From positions 1 through 34,110 of the forward strand of contig SSTB01000047.1 in assembly GCA_009469665.1 (NCBI GenBank): DNA of 34,110 nucleotides. Reading direction: 5' to 3'. Source of the DNA: Azonexaceae bacterium. Its GTDB lineage: Bacteria; Pseudomonadota; Gammaproteobacteria; Burkholderiales; Rhodocyclaceae. Of the stretch, positions 26,229 to 33,433 are shown one piece after another. Numbering within the stretch: position 1 is the stretch's first letter; each line of letters begins with the position of its first letter. The notes under the pieces were generated by a model. That model did no database searches. It was not told the DNA's origin and saw only the letters and a program-made list of their open reading frames with translations. A program made the translations under genes and the position numbers.

Positions 26229-27523
26229 GGGCCTTGCCTCAACGAAGTCGACATTTCGCCACGCACCCGGTTGTAATGGCGCAGCACGGAAACCAGATTG
26301 GCTTCAAGCCAGAGGGCAGCCACCAGCAGCGCCAGCCCCGCCGGGCGCGCCGCATGGTCAGGTAGCAGCGCAGCCAGCGCCAGAAGGAGCACCCCCACCC
26401 CATGGGCCCCTGCCTGAGCCAGGGCATGGCCTTCGGGTAGAAGCTTGCTCACCGACGGTACCGGCTTGCCCTGGGAGAAATTGCGCAAGTGCAGCCAGGC
26501 GAGGAAGGGGACGATTTTGTAGAGCATCCCGACGATGAGGGACATATAACCGCCCACCCCGATCAGAACAGCAAACAGCGCGGTCCACCCCTGCAAGGTC
26601 GCAAGTGCGGGAAACAGGGCATCAGCGACCCCCAGGGCCAGCGCGGCCAGCAGGGAAATGAGTCCCAGTTGCCACAGGCGGTAGGTCGCGTCGGTCCGCG
26701 CCCGCCGCCGTTTGCCCTGCAAGCGCAAGGTGTAGGCCGCAATGAAAATGCCGGCCAGGGCCGCACTACCCTCGGCAAACCTCGCCAGAACTGGCAGATC
26801 GAGTACGACAGCGGCGCTCCACAGGAGCAGCAAGGCAAAGAGTGCCCAGGGAAAGAACCTGCTCAGGCTGGCAGGGTATCCCGGAGTCAACTGGAACATG
26901 GGAACGACCACGTAGGCCAAGGAAGCGAGCAGGATCCCCACCCAGGCGGAGAATCCCCAGCCGGCATGGAGATCAGTCAAGGCCACTAGGGGTAGATCGG
27001 CACCAAAGGCCAGGGCCCCGAGCAGGAGCACACCGAGACCACCAACGCCGGCCAACCCGCCGAAGGCGAGCTTGAGTCCGACAATGGTCGGGCTGGTCGA
27101 CGGAACTCGGAACAGCGCGCCTCCCGCCACGACCAGAAAGCCTGCCACACTGGCTCCTAACAGCACGGCCGCCAGGAGATACAGGCGGGGATCGGGCGCC
27201 AGGAAGGCAAGGACCAGAGCAATCGCCCCCAGGGTCAGGCCCCCGTGCAAGGGAACCGCCAAGGCGAGGGGATGCGGCACATTGGCCCCCGCCACCACCG
27301 GCAGAATCTGGATCAGCGCCCCCAGCATGACTTGCAGGAAGAAACCCACGGTCACGAGGTGGGTCGCTGCCAGGGCGGCGGGAGACCAACGCGAGGAGAA
27401 GACATCGGAGCCCTGGAAAAGAAGCAGGAGGCCCAGCGCAGCGACGAAGAGGGGCGCCGTCACAAGAAAGCGCAGTGGGGCCGCCAGGGGCGGAGCCCGG
27501 TCGAAGGAGAGAAGGGCCTGCAC
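26225..27523 (-). CDS. Polytopic membrane protein associated with NnrS
   Basis: I do not recognise a named family with confidence. The 432-residue protein has about twelve transmembrane helices with conserved-looking histidines at helix ends: ATHLVTVGFFLQVMLGALIQILPVVAGA (about 53-80), VPHPLAL, LHAGWGFSAWVG and KIVPFLAWLHLRNFSQGK. The pattern of a helix starting THLVTVGF and followed by an ILPVV segment recalls proteins distantly related to heme-copper oxidase subunit I found next to nnrS, but it lacks an obvious full set of copper ligands. The start is a GTG at 27523 just downstream of an in-frame stop; no ribosome site is clear. Its stop overlaps the nnrS start, so the two are made together, suggesting a shared role in NO response. 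Confidence 0.78.
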   Translation of the reverse strand: MQALLSFDRAPPLAAPLRFLVTAPLFVAALGLLLLFQGSDVFSSRWSPAALAATHLVTVGFFLQVMLGALIQILPVVAGANVPHPLALAVPLHGGLTLGAIALVLAFLAPDPRLYLLAAVLLGASVAGFLVVAGGALFRVPSTSPTIVGLKLAFGGLAGVGGLGVLLLGALAFGADLPLVALTDLHAGWGFSAWVGILLASLAYVVVPMFQLTPGYPASLSRFFPWALFALLLLWSAAVVLDLPVLARFAEGSAALAGIFIAAYTLRLQGKRRRARTDATYRLWQLGLISLLAALALGVADALFPALATLQGWTALFAVLIGVGGYMSLIVGMLYKIVPFLAWLHLRNFSQGKPVPSVSKLLPEGHALAQAGAHGVGVLLLALAALLPDHAARPAGLALLVAALWLEANLVSVLRHYNRVRGEMSTSLRQGP

Positions 27524-27552
27524 GCGGGCGTCGAGGAGTGCTTAGCGTGAAG

Positions 27553-27602
27553 GACGCGAAGCGTCTCTGTTGTCTCCCCTCGCCCGCTGCGCACGAGGGG
27601 AG
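27553..27602. repeat. REP-like palindromes in the gap upstream of the NnrS cluster
   Basis: CTCCCCTCG (27574-27582) and CGAGGGGAG (27594-27602) form a perfect 9-bp stem with an 11-base loop, next to a smaller hairpin GACGC-GAA-GCGTC (27553-27565). The CCCCTCGCCCGC..GAGGGG pattern resembles dispersed palindromic repeats seen in many proteobacteria. Read leftward it lies after DUF2249 and before the NnrS cluster, and may act as a partial terminator. The gap 27524-27692 holds no gene. Confidence 0.5.
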
Positions 27603-27692
27603 CCTGCCCTGCAACTGTCGACGAGGCCAAAAGTGTGTATGAGGGGCATGGCAGCGCTTTTCATCGCAAGGAATTGCCTGGGGAGATAGCTC

Positions 27693-27923
27693 TCAGCCCC
27701 GCCAGATCAGGATCTCGAAGGTTCCGTCCGCCACTTGATCGGTTTCATACCGGTAACCGTTCTGTTCCAGCACGCGATAAAGTGGATGGGGCTCCCGATA
27801 GAGGAGCAGAAGCAGGCGCCCCCCCTCGGGCAGGGTATCCAGCGCCTCCATCGTCTTGACAAAAGGCTCGGGCGGTTCGAGAAAGCGAGCGTCGACGACG
27901 TGGGGGGATTTGGGGTGGCTCAT
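27693..27923 (-). CDS. DUF2249 domain protein
   Basis: This 76-residue protein has the DUF2249 hallmark LLLLLYREPHPLYRVLEQNGY followed by a short beta strand FEILIWRG, and opens with VVDARFLEPPEPF. These small TusA-like proteins are often beside hemerythrin and nitric-oxide-response genes; the reaction is unknown. The ATG at 27923 lies within the end of the hemerythrin gene (ATGA overlap), so the two proteins are translationally coupled. A longer frame upstream has no family similarity and was rejected. Confidence 0.88.
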   Translation of the reverse strand: MSHPKSPHVVDARFLEPPEPFVKTMEALDTLPEGGRLLLLLYREPHPLYRVLEQNGYRYETDQVADGTFEILIWRG

Positions 27924-28366
27924 GCTTCTGTGAGTTCGCTTTCGAGCTGTTCCACCAGTCCTTCCGCCTGCCCGGCGAGATGCTGGTCGCACATGGGATA
28001 CAGCACGTTCTCTTCCTTGAGGTTGTGCTGCTGAATCATGATGAGGAGCGTGTCCGCATGGCCCAGGTAGGAGTCGACGTCCCCCTCGGCCAGCGCTGCC
28101 AAAGCGTCGTCAAGGAGTGCGCGCATCTGAAGATGTTCCTGGCGCATGACCTGGGTCGGCCCCATGGTCATCCCGGTGCGCGCTTCGAAGGCGGGGAAGA
28201 GGGTCTTTTCCTCGCCGTCGAAATGAGCCAGGGTTGCGCCGCGGAAATGCTCGAAGGCCGCCTGGGCAGCGGCAAGATTGTTCTTGGCGATGGCTTGCTC
28301 GGCTTCGGCGAAGAGATCGTCGCAGCGACGATGGTCTTCGGTCATGAAATGGCGGATGGAAGACAT
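27920..28366 (-). CDS. Hemerythrin-like HHE domain protein
   Basis: This 148-residue protein is an all-helical cation-binding HHE domain with ligand candidates in the right order: H12 (EDH), H48 and E52 (AHFDGEE), H78 (QEH), and H114 and E118 (QHNLKEEN). Such proteins hold a di-iron centre and bind oxygen or nitric oxide, or repair iron-sulfur clusters (as in the YtfE/Ric branch). The N-terminal cysteine pattern of Ric is absent, so it is a different branch. It is the first gene of a two-gene unit with DUF2249, under a probable FNR-type promoter. It probably protects against NO or works at low oxygen; this is inferred from context. Confidence 0.9.
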   Translation of the reverse strand: MSSIRHFMTEDHRRCDDLFAEAEQAIAKNNLAAAQAAFEHFRGATLAHFDGEEKTLFPAFEARTGMTMGPTQVMRQEHLQMRALLDDALAALAEGDVDSYLGHADTLLIMIQQHNLKEENVLYPMCDQHLAGQAEGLVEQLESELTEA

Positions 28367-28395
28367 GATCGGGGTTCTCGGTTGGGGGGTGGCCC

Positions 28396-28437
28396 ATTTT
28401 CCGAGGCGTCCCCTAACAGCACCTTGACCCTCGTCAA
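28396..28437 (-). promoter_or_regulatory. FNR/DNR-type promoter of the hemerythrin-DUF2249 unit
   Basis: TTGACCCTCGTCAA (28424-28437) is a symmetric FNR-type box, one substitution in each half-site from TTGAT-N4-ATCAA. On the minus strand a -10-like GAAAAT lies at 28396-28401, placing the box at -41.5 from a start near 28389, 23 bases before the ATG. An NO-sensing DNR-type regulator could use the same site. Confidence 0.72.
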
Positions 28438-28461
28438 ATCCGGTCGCCCGGTCTCGCCAAT

Positions 28462-29721
28462 TTATGGCGCGGGGACATCCCCCGGCAAGGCGATGCAGTT
28501 TTCCTTGCTATAGAGGTAGTCCAGGAAAACGTGCTCGGCCGAAAGCAGGCGGTAGCTACCGTCCGCCTCGAGCCGGGTCGTGTCCTTGAGCCGATAGGCC
28601 ATGTGGCCGCAGGTCCACAATTCGAAATTGCGCATCTGGGTGCACAGACAGGTCTTGTCCGGCACGGAGATGCGCCGGGCGCCAGGATGGGCAGCGATTT
28701 CGCGATTGTAGGCATTGATGTAGGCGCAGTTGCCCTTGGCGTCGAGCAGGTAGCCGTAGGCCTCGCAATTGGGCCGGATACCGTCTCCGATGGCCGGGCT
28801 ATTGGACAGCATGCGCATGGGGTAGCCGGTGGGAGAGATCATGTTCACTACGATCTGGTCTTCGCTGGCCTTGAAATATTCCTGCTTCACGTCATCCGGC
28901 AGGCCACACTCGTGGGTGACGGTGAAGCGGGTCGCGACCTGGACCGCACCGGCACCCCTTTCGAGGAAGTTGACCGCGTCCCCGCCAGTAAAGATTCCCC
29001 CGGCCGGAACGAGGGGAATATCGAGTTGCTCGGCCTTCAGGAAGGCGTAGATTTCAGCGACGATGGTGGCCAGGTCGAATTCCGCCCAGTCCAGGCCAAA
29101 ACCCAGATGCCCCCCCGCAAGCGGCCCCTCGACGACGATGTAGTCTGGCAGACGCTCGGTGCGTGCCGACTTCTTGAGAAAGAGTTGCAGGGCACGCAGC
29201 GAGGACACGATGATGCCCAGCTTTGCGTCACGGAACCTGGGGTGATCCTCGATGAGCGCGAAGGATCCAAGATGCAGGCCCGCCGCCAGGGTGATGCCGT
29301 CGATACCTGCATCCAGGGCCGCTCCCATGCGCACCCGAAGGGTCTCCTTCGGAGCGTTCATGGTGAGCTTTTCCATGCAGTTGATGAACACCATGCCGCT
29401 GCCCCGCTTGGAACCCATGGCGGCGTCGACATGCAGGCGTGTGGCCTCGGCCAGGCGTCCCAGGTCGAACTGGACCGCCGATTTGTCCGGATTGGCGACG
29501 TTGTGCTTGTAGAGCTTGAGCTTTTCCTTGACGAACTTGGTGTTGTAGCGGCGATCGGCCACCGTTTTCACCATGGCGTCGGATATGTGGCCGATACCCC
29601 CAAGGCGCGCGGCCTCCAGGGCGAGATCCACGGTCGAGATGTCGACCCCCATTCCGCCGATCATGAGGGGCACCAGTTCGTGCCTGCCGAGCCTCAGGCG
29701 GAAATCATCCACGCACTTCAT
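28462..29721 (-). CDS. Nitronate monooxygenase-like flavoprotein with cysteine-rich C-terminus
   Basis: This 419-residue protein has an FMN-binding TIM barrel of the nitronate monooxygenase/2-nitropropane dioxygenase family, with VVEGPLAGGHLGFGL (196-210, candidate catalytic H205), VPAGGIFTGGDAV (238-250) and GAGAVQVATRFTVTHEC (256-272). These enzymes oxidise nitronates or act as NAD(P)H-quinone reductases. After the barrel it carries about 100 extra residues with cysteines at 319, 332, 358, 360, 371 and 409, including a CLC and a WTCGH, which suggests a bound metal or Fe-S cluster. The ATG at 29721 has GGAAG nine bases upstream. phaC lies 116 bases upstream on the same strand; a link with PHA metabolism is not obvious. 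The substrate is unknown. Confidence 0.82.
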   Translation of the reverse strand: MKCVDDFRLRLGRHELVPLMIGGMGVDISTVDLALEAARLGGIGHISDAMVKTVADRRYNTKFVKEKLKLYKHNVANPDKSAVQFDLGRLAEATRLHVDAAMGSKRGSGMVFINCMEKLTMNAPKETLRVRMGAALDAGIDGITLAAGLHLGSFALIEDHPRFRDAKLGIIVSSLRALQLFLKKSARTERLPDYIVVEGPLAGGHLGFGLDWAEFDLATIVAEIYAFLKAEQLDIPLVPAGGIFTGGDAVNFLERGAGAVQVATRFTVTHECGLPDDVKQEYFKASEDQIVVNMISPTGYPMRMLSNSPAIGDGIRPNCEAYGYLLDAKGNCAYINAYNREIAAHPGARRISVPDKTCLCTQMRNFELWTCGHMAYRLKDTTRLEADGSYRLLSAEHVFLDYLYSKENCIALPGDVPAP

Positions 29722-29837
29722 CTGTCAGTCTTCCCCAGGGCGCCGGCTTTTGCCGCCGGTTCGCACAATTCGTTCGAGGGCGCCATTATCCTCTAACACC
29801 GGGCGGCTTGCAGGAAATTTGCTCACCGGCGCGGCGC

Positions 29838-31583
29838 TCATTTTTCCAGGACGTAGGTGCCTGGCGCAGCGGCAAGAGCGGGGTACTTGCGGCAGGCCGC
29901 CCCATAGGCCGGAACGCGCTCGCCGGTCCTTTCGCCCAACCAGGCAATCCAGTCTTCCCACCAGGTTCCGGGACGTTTTTCGGCCTTCTCCACCCACTGT
30001 TCCCAGTGCTCGTTGCGTTCCGGCTCGGCCACCCGGTAGGCGCGCTTGGGCGGATTCGCCGGTGGATTGACTATCCCCAGGATATGCCCGGAAGTCGAAA
30101 GCACGAAGCGCACCGGCGCCTTGACGTTCACATACTTGCGGATGCGGTAGCACTGCTTCCACGGGGCAATGTGATCGTCTTCCGCCGTCACCGCGTAGAG
30201 GGGCTGCACGATGCGATCGAGGTCCATGGCCTCTCCGGCCACGGTCAGGTGGTCGCGCTTGACCAGATTGTTGGCCAGATAAAGTTCCCGCAGGTACCAG
30301 GAATGCATGGCCTGGGGCATGCGGGTGGTGTCCATGTTCCAGAAGAGTACGTCGAAAGGGGGCAGCGGCTCCCCCAGGAGGTAGCTATGGACCCAGTAGT
30401 GCCAGATGAGCGGGTTGGAACGCAGCATGCGGAAGGCCGAAGCCATTTCACCGCCATCCAGATAGCCCTTGCGGGCCATGGAATCCTCCAGGGCGCCGAC
30501 GCAGGCTTCGTCGATGAAGACGTCGATGTCCCCGGGGTGGGAGAAATCGGTGAGGGTCGTGAAGAGCGTCCAGTGGGCCACGGGCACCTCCCCAGCCGCA
30601 AAGTGCCGATTGGCCCAGGCCATGTAACTCGCTACCAGGGTACCGCCGATGCAGTAGCCTGCCAGGTGAACCTTGGGCACCTTGCAGAAATCACTGGCCA
30701 CACGCACCGCCTCGCCGGCCCCCTCGCGGAGGTAGTCGTCGAAACGCAGGCTGGCCATGTCCGCCCCGGGGTTCTTCCAACTGGTAATAAACACCGAGAA
30801 GCCCTGATCCACCAGGTGCTTGACGAGGCTCTTCTTGCTGGTCAGGTCGAGAATATAGAACTTGTTGATCCAGGGCGTGATGATGACGATGGGCGTCGCC
30901 CGCACGGTTTCCGTGGTGGGCGCGTAATGAATCAGTTCCAGCAGGCGGTTGCGGAAGATTACCTTGCCCGGCGTGGTGGCCAGGTCCTTGCCCACATCGA
31001 AGGCGTCGGGCTCGACCATCTGGATGTTGCGCGCTTCCAGGTCGCGGAAGAAATTGACCGTACCCTGGTAAAGGCTCTCCCCCTGTGTATCGACGAAGCG
31101 TTGCAAGGCCACAGGATTGCAAAAAAAGAAATTGGTCGGCGCCATCATGTTGAGCCACTTGCGCAGCCAGAAGGCAGCCCGGCTCCTTTCCTTGTCCGAA
31201 AGGCCCGGCGTGTCGTAGAGCATGTCCTCTAGGCGGTGGGTAAAGGCCAGGTAGTATTCCTTGACGATGTCCCAGGTGGCGGAATCCTTCCACACCGGAT
31301 CGGCAAAGCGCGCGTCGTCGGCGTTGGGTTCGATCACGTCCTCGGAGGGCATCCCCAGAGCACGCAGGAAGACATGGGTCTGAAGCGCTGCCAGGTCGCC
31401 GGTGAGCGAGTGAGCGGCCCGCATCAGTTCCTGGGGATGCATCATCCAGGCAGCCTGGGCGTTCATGAGCGAGGTCGTGACGCCGAAAGGGTCAAGAACC
31501 TTGCTCATGGCCTTGAACGCGGCCTCGGCGGGATTTTCACAATCGACGCTGAACCCGTGGGTGTGACTGGAATCGCTGGACAT
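29838..31583 (-). CDS. phaC: Class I poly(3-hydroxyalkanoate) synthase PhaC
   Basis: This 581-residue protein has the PHA-synthase N-terminal domain and an alpha/beta hydrolase core with the lipase-like box AGYCIGG, catalytic C311, aspartate D470 (AEDDHIAPW) and histidine H500 (SGHILGIVNPP). Other family blocks are TPWINKFYILDL, FITSWKNP, DYL and WWEDW near the end. The length and lack of a PhaE/PhaR partner place it in class I. It polymerises 3-hydroxyacyl-CoA on the surface of PHA granules in the cytoplasm. The ATG at 31583, with AAGGGAG four bases upstream, gives the usual N-terminus; a longer frame to 31739 has none of the family features. No phaA, phaB or phasin gene is in the window. 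Confidence 0.95.
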   Translation of the reverse strand: MSSDSSHTHGFSVDCENPAEAAFKAMSKVLDPFGVTTSLMNAQAAWMMHPQELMRAAHSLTGDLAALQTHVFLRALGMPSEDVIEPNADDARFADPVWKDSATWDIVKEYYLAFTHRLEDMLYDTPGLSDKERSRAAFWLRKWLNMMAPTNFFFCNPVALQRFVDTQGESLYQGTVNFFRDLEARNIQMVEPDAFDVGKDLATTPGKVIFRNRLLELIHYAPTTETVRATPIVIITPWINKFYILDLTSKKSLVKHLVDQGFSVFITSWKNPGADMASLRFDDYLREGAGEAVRVASDFCKVPKVHLAGYCIGGTLVASYMAWANRHFAAGEVPVAHWTLFTTLTDFSHPGDIDVFIDEACVGALEDSMARKGYLDGGEMASAFRMLRSNPLIWHYWVHSYLLGEPLPPFDVLFWNMDTTRMPQAMHSWYLRELYLANNLVKRDHLTVAGEAMDLDRIVQPLYAVTAEDDHIAPWKQCYRIRKYVNVKAPVRFVLSTSGHILGIVNPPANPPKRAYRVAEPERNEHWEQWVEKAEKRPGTWWEDWIAWLGERTGERVPAYGAACRKYPALAAAPGTYVLEK

Positions 31584-31673
31584 GACGCTCCCTTTCGACA
31601 AGTGACGGCCTGCATGCGGAAAACGAGCCCGGCAGAAGAATCCTGCCCCCCGACCCGCGGCTTTTCGCAGCGC

Positions 31674-31701
31674 TTGAAAAGCTCCCCGCTTGGCGTAGCA
31701 T
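31674..31701 (+). promoter_or_regulatory. Possible sigma-70 promoter of the universal stress protein gene
   Basis: TTGAAA (31674-31679) and TAGCAT (31696-31701) are separated by 16 bases. Transcription would start near 31708, giving a leader of about 59 bases before the ATG at 31767. It lies in the 183-base gap shared with divergent phaC. Confidence 0.42.
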
Positions 31702-31766
31702 GAGCCTTGGCGGGGCGACTGACAAGCCGCCTCGCTCACAAATCAAGACAACAGCGGAGGCCAAGC

Positions 31767-32210
31767 ATGTTCAAGCACATTCTCGTCCCCACCGACGGAT
31801 CGGAACTTTCCCGTCAGACCGTACGTCGCGCGGTGTCCTTCGCCCGGGAAGCGGGTGCCCGCATCACCGCTTTTTTCGCCAAACCCGAATACCCCATCGC
31901 CTACTTCGGCGAGGGCGCCCTGATCGACCCGACCACCCCGGAGAAATTCGCCGAAATGGCCGATCAGCAAGCCAGCGACTACCTGGAGGAAGTCCAGCAG
32001 CTTTGCGCAGAAGCGGGCGTCGAATGCGATGCCGTGGCGGCAACCAGCGACATCCCTTACCAGGCGATCATCGACGCTGCGACTGCCGCCGGCTGTGATC
32101 TGATCTTCATGGCTTCCCATGGCCGGCGCGGGCTGAGCGGTTTCCTGCTGGGCAGCGAGACCAACAAGGTGCTCACCCACTCCACCATCCCGGTCCTGGT
32201 TTATCGCTGA
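31767..32210 (+). CDS. Universal stress protein UspA family
   Basis: This 147-residue cytoplasmic protein begins MFKHILVPTDGSELS and ends with the nucleotide-binding segment ASHGRRGLSGFLLGS followed by TNKVLTHSTIPVLVYR. The segment fits the G-2x-G-9x-G-S/T ATP motif except that the first glycine is alanine, which is common in ATP-binding members. Single-domain Usp proteins dimerise and are induced in stress; genes next to PHA and microaerobic genes are frequent in betaproteobacteria. The start ATG at 31767 has a perfect GGAGG six bases upstream. It is divergent from phaC. Confidence 0.93.
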   Translation: MFKHILVPTDGSELSRQTVRRAVSFAREAGARITAFFAKPEYPIAYFGEGALIDPTTPEKFAEMADQQASDYLEEVQQLCAEAGVECDAVAATSDIPYQAIIDAATAAGCDLIFMASHGRRGLSGFLLGSETNKVLTHSTIPVLVYR

Positions 32211-32305
32211 GAGGCAGTGGATAAATCTGCTGCGCTGCCCGATTGCTTCGATGGGCGGTGCTCGCTCCTTGCCTATCGCCCTGACAGGCCTCGTCGCCGC
32301 GCTCC

Positions 32306-32328
32306 ATCCGCCTCGCACTCGGGCGGAT
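32306..32328. terminator. Hairpin between convergent genes
   Basis: ATCCGCC (32306-32312) and GGCGGAT (32322-32328) are complementary with a 9-base loop. It lies between the convergent stress-protein and unknown-protein genes, 96 bases after one stop and 14 before the other. There is no clear U-run on either strand. Confidence 0.4.
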
Positions 32329-32341
32329 TGCTATGGTGTCC

Positions 32342-33049
32342 TCACTGCCTCTGAGACTGCGGCCGCAAGACCGCCAGCACGGCGCCGCTCTCCTGATCCA
32401 CGAAGCGGATTTCCAGCAATTCCGCCATCAGGTAGCGCTTCTTGAGGCTGAAATCGACCGGCTTCCGGTAAGTGGCCTTCCAGAAGGTACTGCTTTCGCG
32501 GGTCCAGGGTTCGATCAGACGGGCGACGGCGCGCAGGCCGATGTGCCCGACGCGGGCCGCCGGAACCAGGGCGAAAAAGCCGGCATCGTCATCGGTCGAG
32601 CGGGGATAGAAGTCGTAAAGATTGGCGAAGGCCAGAAAGTAGTCGTAGCGCCAAACGATCCTGCGGTGCTCGACTTCACCGATCTTGTCTTCACCGTCGT
32701 ACTCGCCGCGTTCCTCCACGACTGACGCCAGGGGAAGGTACTTCCAGGCGTAGTAATCCTCCACGGCCGGATTGGCGAGGGGGTTCCAGTTCCAGCCCTC
32801 GGCGACGTTGTTGAAAACCATGGGGTAGCGGACTTCGAGCAGCCCATCCCGCGGGGACACCGTCAGACCGGCCGAGGCTTCGGGCTGAATGGCGACTTCC
32901 ACGATTTCGGCCGCGACCGTACCGACGGCCCCGGCAGCGCGGACCCGCTCGAAGCATTGGGCGGCGGACTCTTCCGCCTGAGCGGAAAAGAAAATAGCGA
33001 CGGCCGAAGCCGCCGCTAGCAAATGTCCGATTCGTGTGATTCGGGACAT
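32342..33049 (-). CDS. Exported protein of unknown function
   Basis: I do not recognise this family. The 235-residue protein has a signal peptide (1-26, ending FFSAQA before EESAAQ) and a body rich in aromatic residues, for example YPMVFNNVAEGWNWNPLANPAVEDYYAWKYLP and FLAFANLYDFYPRSTDDD, without transmembrane helices or cysteine pairs beyond one cysteine near the start. It should be periplasmic. The ATG at 33049 was chosen because the signal peptide starts there; the frame is open to 33253 but the extension has no signal character and crosses the riboswitch of the next gene. It is divergent from terC and convergent with the stress-protein gene. Confidence 0.75.
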   Translation of the reverse strand: MSRITRIGHLLAAASAVAIFFSAQAEESAAQCFERVRAAGAVGTVAAEIVEVAIQPEASAGLTVSPRDGLLEVRYPMVFNNVAEGWNWNPLANPAVEDYYAWKYLPLASVVEERGEYDGEDKIGEVEHRRIVWRYDYFLAFANLYDFYPRSTDDDAGFFALVPAARVGHIGLRAVARLIEPWTRESSTFWKATYRKPVDFSLKKRYLMAELLEIRFVDQESGAVLAVLRPQSQRQ

Positions 33050-33175
33050 GATTCCATGGTCAAGGAGACAAGGCCGGCAGGAAACGGCACCGGCCTGACA
33101 CCGCCCGCATCTTCTCCCACCCCCAATCCCTATGCCTATGATGCAAATCAACATTCCAGGAGCCCCATGAAGTAG

Positions 33176-33204
33176 TTGACCAGATTTGTAGGATAAATTA
33201 GCCT
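33176..33204 (+). promoter_or_regulatory. Likely promoter of the riboswitch-terC transcript
   Basis: TTGACC (33176-33181) is one base from the -35 consensus and is 17 bases from TAGCCT (33199-33204), a weak -10. Transcription would start near 33211, just before the riboswitch aptamer, which supports this choice. Confidence 0.5.
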
Positions 33205-33214
33205 GTACGCGTCC

Positions 33215-33334
33215 CAAGGGGGAGTAGCTCTTAAGCCGCAGCGTCGTCACCACGGGCAGGCCCGCCTGCCCCGGCGCTCCGGGTGGTCATCGGCAGATGC
33301 CCACGAGCAAGACCTTTGCCGCGATGGCAAAGGT
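33215..33334 (+). ncRNA. yybP-ykoY manganese riboswitch with expression-platform hairpin
   Basis: The conserved 5' block AAGGGGGAGTAGC (33216-33228), the internal GTCGTCACCACGGG and the 3' block GAGCAAGACCTTTGCC (33305-33320) match the yybP-ykoY aptamer, which senses Mn2+. The closing helix pairs CAAGGG (33215-33220) with CCTTTG (33313-33318). The same 3' strand can instead form a perfect 9-bp hairpin, ACCTTTGCC-GCGAT-GGCAAAGGT (33312-33334), followed by TCCATTTT. The two are mutually exclusive, so metal binding would open the hairpin and turn the gene on. A further hairpin, CCGGACA-AGGTCCG-TGTCCGG, follows at about 33363-33383 in the leader before the ATG. Confidence 0.92.
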
Positions 33335-33433
33335 TCCATTTTCAGTCGCACCCGTGCCATTGCCGGACAAGGTCCGTGTCCGGTGCCCCCGCGCCGCCAC
33401 GTCGTGCAATGCAACTGAAACGGAGTTCACCCT

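Noticed and set aside
28531..31232. Long plus-strand open frames across the flavoprotein and phaC
   Set aside because: Antisense to strongly supported genes; composition typical of GC-rich shadows.
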